Below the pieces are notes generated by a model, which did not search any database, was not told where the DNA came from, and worked only from the letters and a program-made list of their open reading frames with translations. DNA of 64,000 bases from Flavobacterium psychrotrophum (lineage in GTDB: Bacteria; Bacteroidota; Bacteroidia; Flavobacteriales; Flavobacteriaceae): NCBI RefSeq assembly GCF_003403075.1, contig NZ_CP031557.1:4650001-4714000 (forward strand), given 5' to 3'. Below, one piece after another: positions 50,872 through 59,164 of this stretch. A program made the translations under genes and the position numbers. The first letter of the stretch is position 1. Every line of letters begins with the position of its first letter.

Positions 50872-52251
50872 TTACACCCTAGTTCCCAGTTCCTCCATCA
50901 CCCTGACAAAATCAGTTACAATAGCATCCCTGTTTTGCAACACACCCTGTTTACTAATCCATTTACCCGAAACAATAGTGCCCAGTATATCGCTAACATC
51001 AGCCGCATATACAAAGGTGTTGCACAGGTTTTTTTCAGAAGCCGTTGCAATAAGTGGCGATGCAGCATTTATAACCACCGCATCAAACGGCTGGCCTTCG
51101 CTAAAGAATGTGCCATCAGTTGCACCCATAGCCCTGCGGCCTGCCTGCCACGCCATTTTTATGGCATTAAAGCCACTGTCTCCGCTATCAGGAGTAACAA
51201 AACTGGTACGCTTGTGCGAAATCAGTCGTTGGCCGTAATCAAGTATGCGCAGTTCTTCCAACGGGTTTAGTCCCACATGGCTGTCGGTACCAATGCTCCA
51301 GTTGCCACCGGCATTTTTATAGTCCTCAAAACGGAACAGCCCGTCGCCCAGGTTGCCCTCTGTACTGGGGCATAATACCACATGGGCACCGCTTTTCGCA
51401 ATGCCGTTTACTTCGCTATCATCAAGGTGAGTGGCATGTACCAGATGATAGTTCGCATCAACCGGGCAGTTGTCTAACAACCATTGCACGGGGCGCTTGC
51501 CATGAAAAGCTACACAGTCTTCAATTTCTTTTAACTGTTCTGACACGTGTATGTGGAACGGCCTGCTGCCATCGAGCGCGTTGCAGACTGCAACTACATC
51601 TTCCGGCTTTACTGCCCGTAGCGAGTGTATACCGATGCCTACGTTAGCGTTATCAAAGGCCTTTGCTGCTTCTATGCTACTGTCAAGCAGTGTGTAATAA
51701 TCTTTTATGGTGTGCGAAATAAAACGCTTTTGCCGCTCTACGGGTTCCTGCCCAAAACCGCCCTGCTGGTAAAACATCGGCACAAGCGTAATGCGGATTC
51801 CTGCCTTTTGTGCAGCGGCCATAAGGCGGGTACCCATTTCGGCAAGGTTAGGGTAGGGGCTGCCATCTTTATCGTGGTGCAGGTAATGAAATTCTGCCAC
51901 CGCAGTATAACCGTGGCGTGCCATTTCGCTGTAGAGCATGGTAGCAACCGCTTCCATCTGATTTGGTGAAAGTGTAAGTGCCAGGCCATACATGGCATTT
52001 CGCCAGCTCCAGAAATCGTCCTGTGCTCCGGTGTTGGTATGCAGTTCTGCAAGCCCCGCCATAGCATACTGAAAGGCGTGCGAATGTGCATTTTGGAAAC
52101 CCGGCAGTGCATAGCCGTTTATATATTCGCCTTCTGGCGTTTCAGTTTGTTTTATTGAGGTAATGTTACCCAAATCATCCAGAGATACAACAGCATTCGT
52201 TATCCAGCCGTTCTCGGTTAGCAGGCCTTTAAAAGTATAGGTAGCGCCCAT
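50872..52251 (-). CDS. hutF: Formimidoylglutamate deiminase
   Basis: HutF converts N-formimidoyl-L-glutamate to N-formyl-L-glutamate and ammonia in histidine breakdown. The 459-residue amidohydrolase has the metal-binding H56 and H58 (NAHSHAFQY), FHIHVSEQ, VHATHLDD and the aspartate in SIGTDSHVGLNPLEELR. FWSWRNAMYG and CPSTEGNLGDGLF are characteristic of HutF. Its ATG overlaps the hutG stop, and the pairing with hutG makes the assignment firm. Confidence 0.92.
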   Translation of the reverse strand: MGATYTFKGLLTENGWITNAVVSLDDLGNITSIKQTETPEGEYINGYALPGFQNAHSHAFQYAMAGLAELHTNTGAQDDFWSWRNAMYGLALTLSPNQMEAVATMLYSEMARHGYTAVAEFHYLHHDKDGSPYPNLAEMGTRLMAAAQKAGIRITLVPMFYQQGGFGQEPVERQKRFISHTIKDYYTLLDSSIEAAKAFDNANVGIGIHSLRAVKPEDVVAVCNALDGSRPFHIHVSEQLKEIEDCVAFHGKRPVQWLLDNCPVDANYHLVHATHLDDSEVNGIAKSGAHVVLCPSTEGNLGDGLFRFEDYKNAGGNWSIGTDSHVGLNPLEELRILDYGQRLISHKRTSFVTPDSGDSGFNAIKMAWQAGRRAMGATDGTFFSEGQPFDAVVINAASPLIATASEKNLCNTFVYAADVSDILGTIVSGKWISKQGVLQNRDAIVTDFVRVMEELGTRV

Positions 52252-53048
52252 TATGGTTGCAGGGTTTTAATCAGTTGGGTAAATACGGCTTTTAACACCT
52301 CGCGCATCTGCGCAGCATTTTGCTCGTTATATTCGGTTTCGCCGGCATCCATATAGTTGGTTTTTGCCATTTCAAGCTGTAAGGCGTGCACATCACTTTC
52401 GGGTTTGCCAAAGTAGCGTGTTATCTGCCCGCCCTTAAACGGCGTGTTGTGCTTAGCTTCATAACCGCTATCTTTAAGGATGTTCCACGCAGCATCAATA
52501 ACGGCTGTAGAAGCCGATTTGCCATCGTTATCACCCAGGATTAGTTGCGGGAAAGCTTCCTCTTGTATGCCCGGTACCACACGGCGAATGGAATGCGCAT
52601 CAAACAACAGCACTGTTCCAAATTCCTGTTTTGTGTTTTCTATGAGTTCTTCCAGTTTTTCATGGTACGGAATGTAATATTTCTGTACGCGTTCTGCTAT
52701 TTCTACCTCATCGGGTGCCGCCTGTTTATAAAGTGGCTCGCCGTTAAAGTTAGTAGATGGTACAAGCCCTGTAATTACACGACCGTCGTTATACAGCGGC
52801 TTACTTTCGGGGTCGCGGTTAAGGTCTACCACCCAGCGGCAATAGTTGGCCTTGATCAGGGTAATACCCATTGCAGGTGCAAAGTCGTACAGGCGGTCAA
52901 TAAACCAGTCGGCATCATCGGGGCGTTCTGCTATTTCGGGTTTTAGGCGTGATGCTATTTCCGGCGGAAAGTAGGTGCCGGAATGTGGGGAGCTTATGAT
53001 AATGGGCACTTTTGGCACCGTAGGCAATGTTATATCGTAAATTTCCAT
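52251..53048 (-). CDS. hutG: N-formylglutamate amidohydrolase
   Basis: HutG hydrolyses N-formyl-L-glutamate to glutamate and formate. The 265-residue protein belongs to the FGase family, with IIISSPHSGTYFPPEI near the start, VVDLNRDPESKPLY, and LFDAHSIRRVVPG in the middle. With hutF it forms the five-step branch of histidine degradation; hutH, hutU and hutI are not in the window. First gene of the two-gene operon. Confidence 0.92.
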   Translation of the reverse strand: MEIYDITLPTVPKVPIIISSPHSGTYFPPEIASRLKPEIAERPDDADWFIDRLYDFAPAMGITLIKANYCRWVVDLNRDPESKPLYNDGRVITGLVPSTNFNGEPLYKQAAPDEVEIAERVQKYYIPYHEKLEELIENTKQEFGTVLLFDAHSIRRVVPGIQEEAFPQLILGDNDGKSASTAVIDAAWNILKDSGYEAKHNTPFKGGQITRYFGKPESDVHALQLEMAKTNYMDAGETEYNEQNAAQMREVLKAVFTQLIKTLQP

Positions 53049-53075
53049 AAAGGGATCTGGTTTTTTGCTTTATAA

Positions 53076-53083
53076 CAAAGATA
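53076..53083 (-). promoter_or_regulatory. Minus-7 box of hutG-hutF
   Basis: On the minus strand TATCTTTG fits TAnnTTTG and ends 27 nt before the hutG ATG. Confidence 0.55.
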
Positions 53084-53111
53084 AGGTTTTCGGGATATAA
53101 AACCGGTATCA

Positions 53112-53205
53112 GTCATTGCGGAGAGAAACGACGAATCAATCTTATTGTTGCAACTTAGTACAATTATTAGTCTGATTTTGAGATTCCTCCTATCGTCGGA
53201 ATGAC
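53112..53205. repeat. Dispersed intergenic inverted repeat, copy 3 (hybrid form)
   Basis: The left end GTCATTGCGGAGAGAAACGA differs from copies 1 and 2. The right end GAGATTCCTCCTATCGTCGG plus AATGAC is the inverse complement of the left end of copy 2. It lies just past the eight-gene array and could act as its terminator. Confidence 0.8.
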
Positions 53206-53233
53206 AGTATGCTTCGGTATTCGCTCACGATAA

Positions 53234-54016
53234 TTACTGCTTCTCCTTTAGATAAGCTTCCGCCTGCGTTACAAGATAATCGGTTAGTTCAAATTCTTTT
53301 TTAGGTTCCAGCAGGGGGCGGGTTTCAATGCCTTTATCGCAATACACCAGGAACTTTCCTATCTCATCATGCGGAATGTGCAGTGTCTCTGTAAAAAAGT
53401 AATAGGTGAAACGGCCACTTACCACATCATTAAATGTTTTGGTGTTTTTACTGTCGTATATTTCGCCTTTACTGTTTGCCTTCTTCTTTTTCTTAAAGAT
53501 CATTTTGCCAATGGCTATAAAATCTACACCCTGTAGCTGGCTCTCCGTTACGGGGAGTGCACCGTTAACGGGCTGTTTACTTATTGGGTAGGTGTATTTC
53601 AGGTCGCGCTCGCTGGCGTGAGGGTTTAGTGCTACCACCTTTTTCTTTTTAGCATCATAACCAAGGTCACCAGTAAGGGGAGTGATAATTACCTCTTCAA
53701 GGTTGATGACGTTAGTATCCATCTTAAGGTTAAGTGGGTTTTCTTTTAACTGGTTTTCTTTCAGCACAAGATATTGCGACCTAAAGGTAATGCTGTTAAA
53801 AAACAGCGTATCGCCCTGTCGGGCATAAATGGTAAAATATCCGTTTACATCGGTCACGGCATTAATGTGCGATGAAAGGTTTTGCACCGACACATCATTT
53901 ACCTGTAGCGAATCGGCAATAATATGCCCGCGCAGTATTTCGCGTGGTTTTTTTTGCTGGGCCAGCCCAATAAAGGGAACCAATAGTAGTATGAGGTAAA
54001 ATATTTTAGTTTTCAT
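53234..54016 (-). CDS. Tandem-array exported protein 8 (divergent member)
   Basis: Last gene of the eight-gene array; 260 residues with a signal peptide (ILLLVPFIGLAQ). The CarboxypepD_reg-like domain (about 25-105) has the form GHIIADSLQVNDVSVQNLSS and DVNGYFTIYARQGD, and ends at the TonB-box-like LEEVIITP (106-113). The C-terminal part is the most divergent: it has a lysine-rich insert (KKKKKANSKG) and lacks the LDPLINAISGRT motif. It keeps the family ending ETLHIPHDEIGKFLVYCDKG and a final helix. It overlaps gene 7 by 11 nt. No function is known. Confidence 0.85.
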   Translation of the reverse strand: MKTKIFYLILLLVPFIGLAQQKKPREILRGHIIADSLQVNDVSVQNLSSHINAVTDVNGYFTIYARQGDTLFFNSITFRSQYLVLKENQLKENPLNLKMDTNVINLEEVIITPLTGDLGYDAKKKKVVALNPHASERDLKYTYPISKQPVNGALPVTESQLQGVDFIAIGKMIFKKKKKANSKGEIYDSKNTKTFNDVVSGRFTYYFFTETLHIPHDEIGKFLVYCDKGIETRPLLEPKKEFELTDYLVTQAEAYLKEKQ

Positions 54017-54788
54017 GGGTTGCAGGTTGTATGTCAGCAGGTGGTTCGGGGTTTTCTTTTTGAAGGGCCAGGTATTTCTCGGCCAATAGCATTAAACGCA
54101 GGCGTACCATGTCGTTATTTTTTGCGCGTAATGCCTCGGCACATTCAGGGTCTTCTACAGCATAAAATATAAAGCCGTTTACCAAGTCTTCCGGAATGTG
54201 CAGTTTTGCGGTTATCTGCTCGGGTGTATAAATGTTGTTCAGCTTATCAATGTTAAACTCCTTGCGTTCTGTAGCCAGGTTTTTCTTAAGCATTTTAGTC
54301 CGCCCGCTAATGGCATTAATTATGGGGTCCAACGGAAAAGAAATACCTCCCATAAGCAGGAACATGAATGATGGCTTAAACTCGCTTGCAGTCTTAAGGC
54401 GGCGTTCTGCCACAGTAAGCTGTTTTTGGCCTTTAGGTACGAGCCCAAGCGATTCCGGACTTATTTTATTAATAACTACCTCTTTTAGGTCGGTGCCTTT
54501 AGGCTCTACTTCCAGCAGGTAAGGCTTTTGGTTGAATGATGACTCGCTTAGTTCAAACTCCCGCACCTCTATTATCTTACCGTAAATAACAATGCGGTCG
54601 CCTGCGCGGGCGGGCAGGGTAAAATCGCCATAAGCGCTGGTTTTTGTTTCTGCACCCGTGTATTTGTTTATGACAAAAACATTAGGCACTACGGCATCAC
54701 CTGCAATAACACGGCCCTGCAACGGCTTGCGCTGTTGCGCGAAAGCTGCTGTAACGGTAAGTAAAAACAAAAGTACATAGTGTTTCAT
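54006..54788 (-). CDS. Tandem-array exported protein 7
   Basis: A 260-residue paralogue. Signal peptide (VLLFLLTVTAAFAQ), CarboxypepD_reg-like domain (about 20-100; LQGRVIAGDAVVPNVFVINK, GDFTLPARAGDRIVIYG), and LKEVVIN at 101-107. The shared helical domain follows: ESLGLVPKGQKQLTVAERRL, PLDPIINAISGRT (152-164), IPEDLVNGFIFYAVEDPE and a final leucine-rich helix. The proline-rich tail beyond it is unique. It overlaps gene 6 upstream by 4 nt and gene 8 by 11 nt. Confidence 0.87.
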   Translation of the reverse strand: MKHYVLLFLLTVTAAFAQQRKPLQGRVIAGDAVVPNVFVINKYTGAETKTSAYGDFTLPARAGDRIVIYGKIIEVREFELSESSFNQKPYLLEVEPKGTDLKEVVINKISPESLGLVPKGQKQLTVAERRLKTASEFKPSFMFLLMGGISFPLDPIINAISGRTKMLKKNLATERKEFNIDKLNNIYTPEQITAKLHIPEDLVNGFIFYAVEDPECAEALRAKNNDMVRLRLMLLAEKYLALQKENPEPPADIQPATHEN

Positions 54789-55483
54789 CGTTCCTGTTGC
54801 AGTTTCATGTATTCATCTGCCAGTTCTATAAGCAGCAGTTTTATTTCATATTTGTTAGTATGTACCACATTAGCTACGCGTTTATCTTCTACAACATAAA
54901 ACAGAAACCCTCTTGCCATTTCCTCCGGAATACCAAATGCTTTAAGTTCGCTGTCATTTACTATAGCCTCAATTTCATTAACAAGGTCTTCTTTGTGCAT
55001 AGCATCTGTAGCCATGCGAAATACCCAAAGTCTGCCCATAAGTGCATTCATTAAATACTCCAGCCCTTCTCCGCCGCTGTTGCGCATATAGGCGCGTTCT
55101 CTTTCGGTCACTATTTTTTGCCCTTTTGGAACAAGCCCAAGCGACTCAGGGTTTATATGGTTGATAACAACTTCGTGCAAGTTGGTGGTTTTGGGTTCAG
55201 CTTCTAAAACATACGGATGCTGTGTAAATGATGCTTCGCCCAGTACAAACTCGCGTGTTTCTACATTACTGCCATATATTACAATGCGGTCACCCGCTTT
55301 AGATTCAAGCTGAAACCTGCCGCTGCCATCTGTTTTTATTTCGGCGCCGGTACGTTTATTAATAACAAAAATGCCTGTAACTATAGCTTCACCGGCAATT
55401 ACTTTACCGTCTAATGTTTTCTTTTCCTGCGCTTCGGCTACCGAGGCAATAATAAGCAATAGCAGCCAGAAGTTACATTTCAT
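54785..55483 (-). CDS. Tandem-array exported protein 6
   Basis: A 232-residue paralogue with signal peptide (WLLLLIIASVAEAQ), CarboxypepD_reg-like domain (about 22-101; LDGKVIAGEAIVTGIFVINK) and LHEVVIN at 102-108. The helical domain is partly worn: ESLGLVPKGQK is kept, but LDPLINAISGRT reads GLEYLMNALMGRL. IPEEMARGFLFYVVEDKRVA and the last helix are standard. It overlaps gene 5 by 11 nt and gene 7 by 4 nt. Confidence 0.86.
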   Translation of the reverse strand: MKCNFWLLLLIIASVAEAQEKKTLDGKVIAGEAIVTGIFVINKRTGAEIKTDGSGRFQLESKAGDRIVIYGSNVETREFVLGEASFTQHPYVLEAEPKTTNLHEVVINHINPESLGLVPKGQKIVTERERAYMRNSGGEGLEYLMNALMGRLWVFRMATDAMHKEDLVNEIEAIVNDSELKAFGIPEEMARGFLFYVVEDKRVANVVHTNKYEIKLLLIELADEYMKLQQER

Positions 55484-56207
55484 CTTCTATAAGCTTTATA
55501 TAGTCTGATGCAAGGTTTGTTAATAATGATTTCAACCGCTTTTTGTTGTTACATTTTATAAACGTGCGGCAGTCAGTATCTTCGCATGCATAGGTTATAA
55601 AACCGTCTACATAATCTATAGGTATCCCAAAGTTTGCATTGATTTCTTTTGGTGTGTATATTGCTTTAAGATTATCTGCGGCCTGTATTTTTTCAGATGT
55701 CCTTGTATTTTCTTTTATGGTTCTGCTTTTGCCGTTAAGCCGGTTAATTAAACCGTCGCCGGATAGTTCAAGTCCCTGATTTTTTCTTACAACACGGTTA
55801 GCTCTTTCTCTTCTTTCGGCAACCGAATATTCTTTTTGGCCTGCCTCTATCAACCCAAGTTTTTCTGCATCCAGTTTTTTGCGTTCAACTATTACTTCGT
55901 CAAGTTCACCGGCTTTTGGTTCTACTTCAAGCACATAGGGTTGCGTTGCGAAGGATTTGTCAGAAAGTACAAAATCGTGTACTTCGGTTCGGTCGCTATA
56001 CACGGTAAGGCGCTCACCTGGTTTTGCTTCAATGGTAAAAAGCCCGTTTTCAGACGTTTTTGTTTCGGTACCGGTATGCTTGTTAATAACAAAAATACCA
56101 GATGCCGGTACATTGCCCACGATTACCTTACCATTTAATGTTTTTTTATTCTGTGCTAAAGTTATTGTTGTAAAGAGCAACAGAAATATTATTAGCCTAC
56201 TTTTCAT
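55473..56207 (-). CDS. Tandem-array exported protein 5
   Basis: A 244-residue paralogue from ATG 56207 (the TTG two codons upstream is not needed). Signal peptide (LIIFLLLFTTITLAQ), CarboxypepD_reg-like domain ending at LDEVIVER (102-109), then the helical domain with KLGLIEAGQKEYSVAERRER, DGLINRLNGKSR and IPIDYVDGFITYACEDTDC. With gene 4 it forms a closer subgroup (RANR motif, two cysteines in ACEDTDCRTF). It overlaps both neighbours by 11 nt. Confidence 0.86.
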   Translation of the reverse strand: MKSRLIIFLLLFTTITLAQNKKTLNGKVIVGNVPASGIFVINKHTGTETKTSENGLFTIEAKPGERLTVYSDRTEVHDFVLSDKSFATQPYVLEVEPKAGELDEVIVERKKLDAEKLGLIEAGQKEYSVAERRERANRVVRKNQGLELSGDGLINRLNGKSRTIKENTRTSEKIQAADNLKAIYTPKEINANFGIPIDYVDGFITYACEDTDCRTFIKCNNKKRLKSLLTNLASDYIKLIEDEM

Positions 56208-56928
56208 CTTCAATAGCCTTTAAGTATTGCGGAGCGAGGCTTTGTAGTTGCGGTTTTACCAGCTTACGGCTGTTAGATTGTATTGCGTCAAAACAATCAG
56301 CATCTTCAATTACATAGTAGAGAAACCCCTCTACATAATCTGCAGGAATGGCAAATAAATCTGTAATTTCTTCGGGTGTGTACAAAATGCGCAGCTTATC
56401 AAGTGCACCCATTTTTTCTTCGGTCTTTATATTTTGCTTTATTATCCTGCTGCGCCCGTTAAGCTTATTGCTAAACGCGTCTATAGACAGGTTTAGTCCT
56501 TGGTTAGCAGTTACAGTACGGTTGGCGCGTTTTCTGCGTTGCGCTACGGTATATTGTTTTTGCCCCTGTTCTACAAGCCCCATGGCCTCAGGGTCTAACC
56601 TGCCGCCTTCTACCACAACTTCTTTCAGTTCGTTGGCCTTAAGTTCTACTTCTAATATATATGGCTGTTCTTCAAAAGATTTATCAGACAGCGAAAATTC
56701 CCGCACCTCAACGCGGTCGCTGTATACTGTCAGCCGGTCTCCGGCACGGGCATCAATGGTAAACAAGCCGTTTTCGCCCGATTTGGTTTCTTTACCCGTA
56801 TCTTTATTAATTACAAAAATACCCGGCAGTGGAGCATCCGGGGTTATAACTTTTCCCTGAAAAGCATGCCTTCTTTGGGCAAATACAGAGAGGGAACAAA
56901 ATAACAGGAGGTATAAAAGCTTATTCAT
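56197..56928 (-). CDS. Tandem-array exported protein 4
   Basis: A 243-residue paralogue from ATG 56928 (MNKLLYLLLF); the in-frame start at 56961 would spoil the signal peptide. CarboxypepD_reg-like domain (about 22-100; FQGKVITPDAPLPGIFVINK, SGENGLFTIDARAGDRLTVY), LKEVVVEG (101-108), then MGLVEQGQKQYTVAQRRKRA, SIDAFSNKLNGRS (148-160) and IPADYVEGFLYYVIEDADC. Sister of gene 5. It overlaps gene 3 by 8 nt and gene 5 by 11 nt. Confidence 0.87.
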   Translation of the reverse strand: MNKLLYLLLFCSLSVFAQRRHAFQGKVITPDAPLPGIFVINKDTGKETKSGENGLFTIDARAGDRLTVYSDRVEVREFSLSDKSFEEQPYILEVELKANELKEVVVEGGRLDPEAMGLVEQGQKQYTVAQRRKRANRTVTANQGLNLSIDAFSNKLNGRSRIIKQNIKTEEKMGALDKLRILYTPEEITDLFAIPADYVEGFLYYVIEDADCFDAIQSNSRKLVKPQLQSLAPQYLKAIEDEK

Positions 56929-57625
56929 TGCTGGTTTGTAGTTTTTTATATTTATCGGCATTCTCCATAAGCAGGAGCTTTACCAAAGCATCATTTTTAG
57001 ATTTTATAGCATCGGCTACCCGTGGGTCTTCTATGGCGTAGAATAAAAATCCGCGTGCCAGTTCCGGCTCTACGCCCAGGCCCGCCAGTTCATCATTGGT
57101 AAACAACCCGTCGATGCTTTCCATCAGGGCTTCCTTACGTTCTGTTTCTACCGCTTTTTTTAGCATGGCCATGCGCCCGCTTAGCAGGTTTATAAGCTGG
57201 TCCAGCCCCATGCCGCTGCGTGCAGTTTTCAGCCTGCGCTCTGCCGGGGTATATACTTTCTGGCCTTTGGGTACCAGCCCTCGTTTGGCGGCACTAATGT
57301 CGGTTATTACAACTTCATCCAGTTCGGTGGCTTTTGGGTCGACTTCCAGGGTATAAGGTGTTTGGCTAAAAGCATTTTCATTAACAGCAAACTCACGGGT
57401 TTCTACACCTGTGCTATATATGGCCAGCTTATCGCCAATGCGTGCCGGGATGCTAAAACTTCCGTCGGTGCCAGATTTTACTTCGGCACCTGTAGCCTTG
57501 TTAATTACAAATACACCCATTGCGGGGTTGCCGCCTGCTACAACGCGGCCTGCAAGAGCGCGACGTTCCTGGCTAAAACCCAGCAGGCTGATAAATAATG
57601 ACAGTATGGTAAGGAGTGGTTTCAT
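56921..57625 (-). CDS. Tandem-array exported protein 3
   Basis: A 234-residue paralogue. Signal peptide (LLTILSLFISLLGFSQ), CarboxypepD_reg-like domain (about 21-101; LAGRVVAGGNPAMGVFVINK, GTDGSFSIPARIGDKLAIYS), and LDEVVITD at 102-109. Helical domain with GLVPKGQKVYTPAERRLKTA, GLDQLINLLSGRM (140-152) and ELARGFLFYAIEDPRVADA. It overlaps gene 2 by 4 nt and gene 4 by 8 nt. Confidence 0.87.
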   Translation of the reverse strand: MKPLLTILSLFISLLGFSQERRALAGRVVAGGNPAMGVFVINKATGAEVKSGTDGSFSIPARIGDKLAIYSTGVETREFAVNENAFSQTPYTLEVDPKATELDEVVITDISAAKRGLVPKGQKVYTPAERRLKTARSGMGLDQLINLLSGRMAMLKKAVETERKEALMESIDGLFTNDELAGLGVEPELARGFLFYAIEDPRVADAIKSKNDALVKLLLMENADKYKKLQTSNE

Positions 57626-58362
57626 TCGGCCTGCAATTTAGTGTATTTATCTGCGAGTTCTACCAGCAATAACCTTACCATTTCGGTATTTCCGGCCTTC
57701 ACGGAATCAGCAAGGCGGATATCTTCTACGATATAAAAAATAAAACCGCGCGCAGTTTGTGCCGGGAGGCCAAAGCTTACCAGCTCATCATCGGTAAAGA
57801 GGTTGTTTATCTGTTCAGCCATTAGCTGTTGGCGCTCAATCTGTAGTTCTTTGCGCACACGTTGGGTACGTCCGTTTATGGCATTAATAAGCGGATCGAG
57901 CGGCATAGAACCTCCCAGTAGGCCAAGCAGCATTGTGGGTTTAAATTCGCCGGTAGTGTAGAGCTTGCGCTCCATTTGTGTGTTTTTCTTTTGGTTTTTA
58001 GGCACCAGCCCCAGCGATTCAGACGTTATGCCTGTTACGACCACCTCATCAAGATCGGTTCCTATGAGGTCTATTTCTATGGTATAGGGGTTTTGGCTGA
58101 ATGAATCTGCAGTAATGGCAAATTCGCGTACCTGGGTGGTATTGCTGTAAGCAGTAATACGGTCGCCAATTTTTGCCGGGATTGTAAAGGCACCGTCTGA
58201 GGCCGATTTTACTTCAGTCCCCGTATTTTTGTTGATGATAAATATGTTTTGTGCCGGGTTGCCTGCGGCAATAACACGGCCTTGCAGGTTTTTACGCTCC
58301 TGCGTGTAGCCCCTTACGGTAACGGTTAAAAATAATAGTATGGCGAGCCATTTATTTATCAT
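57622..58362 (-). CDS. Tandem-array exported protein 2
   Basis: A 246-residue paralogue and a good type example. Signal peptide (about 1-20), CarboxypepD_reg-like domain (about 24-103; LQGRVIAAGNPAQNIFIINK, ASDGAFTIPAKIGDRITAYS). The TonB-box-like LDEVVVTG (104-111) is exactly the form seen before the plug of SusC/CirA-type receptors. The shared helical domain follows in place of plug and barrel: SLGLVPKNQKK (116-126), PLDPLINAINGRT (154-166), GFIFYIVED (206-214) and a leucine-rich last helix. It overlaps gene 1 by 11 nt and gene 3 by 4 nt. Confidence 0.88.
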   Translation of the reverse strand: MINKWLAILLFLTVTVRGYTQERKNLQGRVIAAGNPAQNIFIINKNTGTEVKSASDGAFTIPAKIGDRITAYSNTTQVREFAITADSFSQNPYTIEIDLIGTDLDEVVVTGITSESLGLVPKNQKKNTQMERKLYTTGEFKPTMLLGLLGGSMPLDPLINAINGRTQRVRKELQIERQQLMAEQINNLFTDDELVSFGLPAQTARGFIFYIVEDIRLADSVKAGNTEMVRLLLVELADKYTKLQAE

Positions 58363-59086
58363 TGATTAATTGCGTCCGGTATTTATCAGCCATCCCTGCC
58401 ATCAGGAACCTTGCCATCTCCGTGTTCTTTTCAGCAACGGCTTTTGCAAAGTATTTATTTTCTACAACATAAAAAATAAAGCCCTGAACGTAGTCTAATG
58501 GTATTTTTAGCTTAGAAATAATGTCTTCCTCACTATAAAGATAGGCAATTTTTTGCATCAGGGTTTCCTTTTTCTCGGTTTCTGCAGCCTGTTTTAGTAT
58601 AGCAGTACGTCCGCTAAAGGCATTAATCAGCGGGTCCAGCCCCAGCGGATTCATCCTGAATGTACTTGCTGTAGCCAGTTTACGTTCTGCCGGGGTGTAT
58701 TTCTTTTGTCCGACAGGTACCAGGCCTAAAGATTCAGAATTTATGTGGCTATAGTCTACAATTATAAGTTCGCTAAGCTCGTGCTGTAATGGCGCCAGTG
58801 GCACCAGCAGCAGGCCGTTAAGGTCTTCTGCTTTTAGCACAACGTTTTTTGCGGTAAACTGTACCGCCGAAAATATAAGTGTATCGTTAGCGCCTGCATA
58901 GATTGTAAAGTAGCCGCCACGCCCGGTGGTAACAGATTTTTCTGTTGTTTTATTGATGACGTAAATACCGTCAAGGCTGTCAAAGTCAGATACCACTTTA
59001 CCATTTAGCGTACAGCGGTCTTGTGCCACAGCTACAGCGGTAAAACTTAAAAAAAAGGCTATAAAACTTTTAAACAGCATATTCAT
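58352..59086 (-). CDS. Tandem-array exported protein 1 (first gene)
   Basis: First gene of the array; 244 residues from ATG 59086 (ATGs at 59095 and 59080 are alternatives). Signal peptide (FIAFFLSFTAVAVAQ). The CarboxypepD_reg-like domain (about 25-102) is closer to gene 8 in its middle (GYFTIYAGANDTLIFSAVQF). The linker reads ELSELIIVD (103-111). The helical domain is canonical: SLGLVPVGQKKYTPAERKLA, GLDPLINAFSGRT (149-161), IPLDYVQGFIFYVVENKYF. Divergent from pepE. No clear TAnnTTTG box is visible in the gap to 59165, so the operon promoter is unknown. Confidence 0.87.
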   Translation of the reverse strand: MNMLFKSFIAFFLSFTAVAVAQDRCTLNGKVVSDFDSLDGIYVINKTTEKSVTTGRGGYFTIYAGANDTLIFSAVQFTAKNVVLKAEDLNGLLLVPLAPLQHELSELIIVDYSHINSESLGLVPVGQKKYTPAERKLATASTFRMNPLGLDPLINAFSGRTAILKQAAETEKKETLMQKIAYLYSEEDIISKLKIPLDYVQGFIFYVVENKYFAKAVAEKNTEMARFLMAGMADKYRTQLINDK

Positions 59087-59164
59087 ATCAGTCATTGTAT
59101 TGCGGTAATTAAGGCAGGCATTAAAAACTTTGTAACTTTACCTTTTATTACATTAGTTAAACGG

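Noticed and set aside
53234..59095. Array read as fragments of one broken TonB receptor
   Set aside because: Each unit has its own start, signal peptide, full beta domain and stop, and no plug or barrel sequence is present in any frame.
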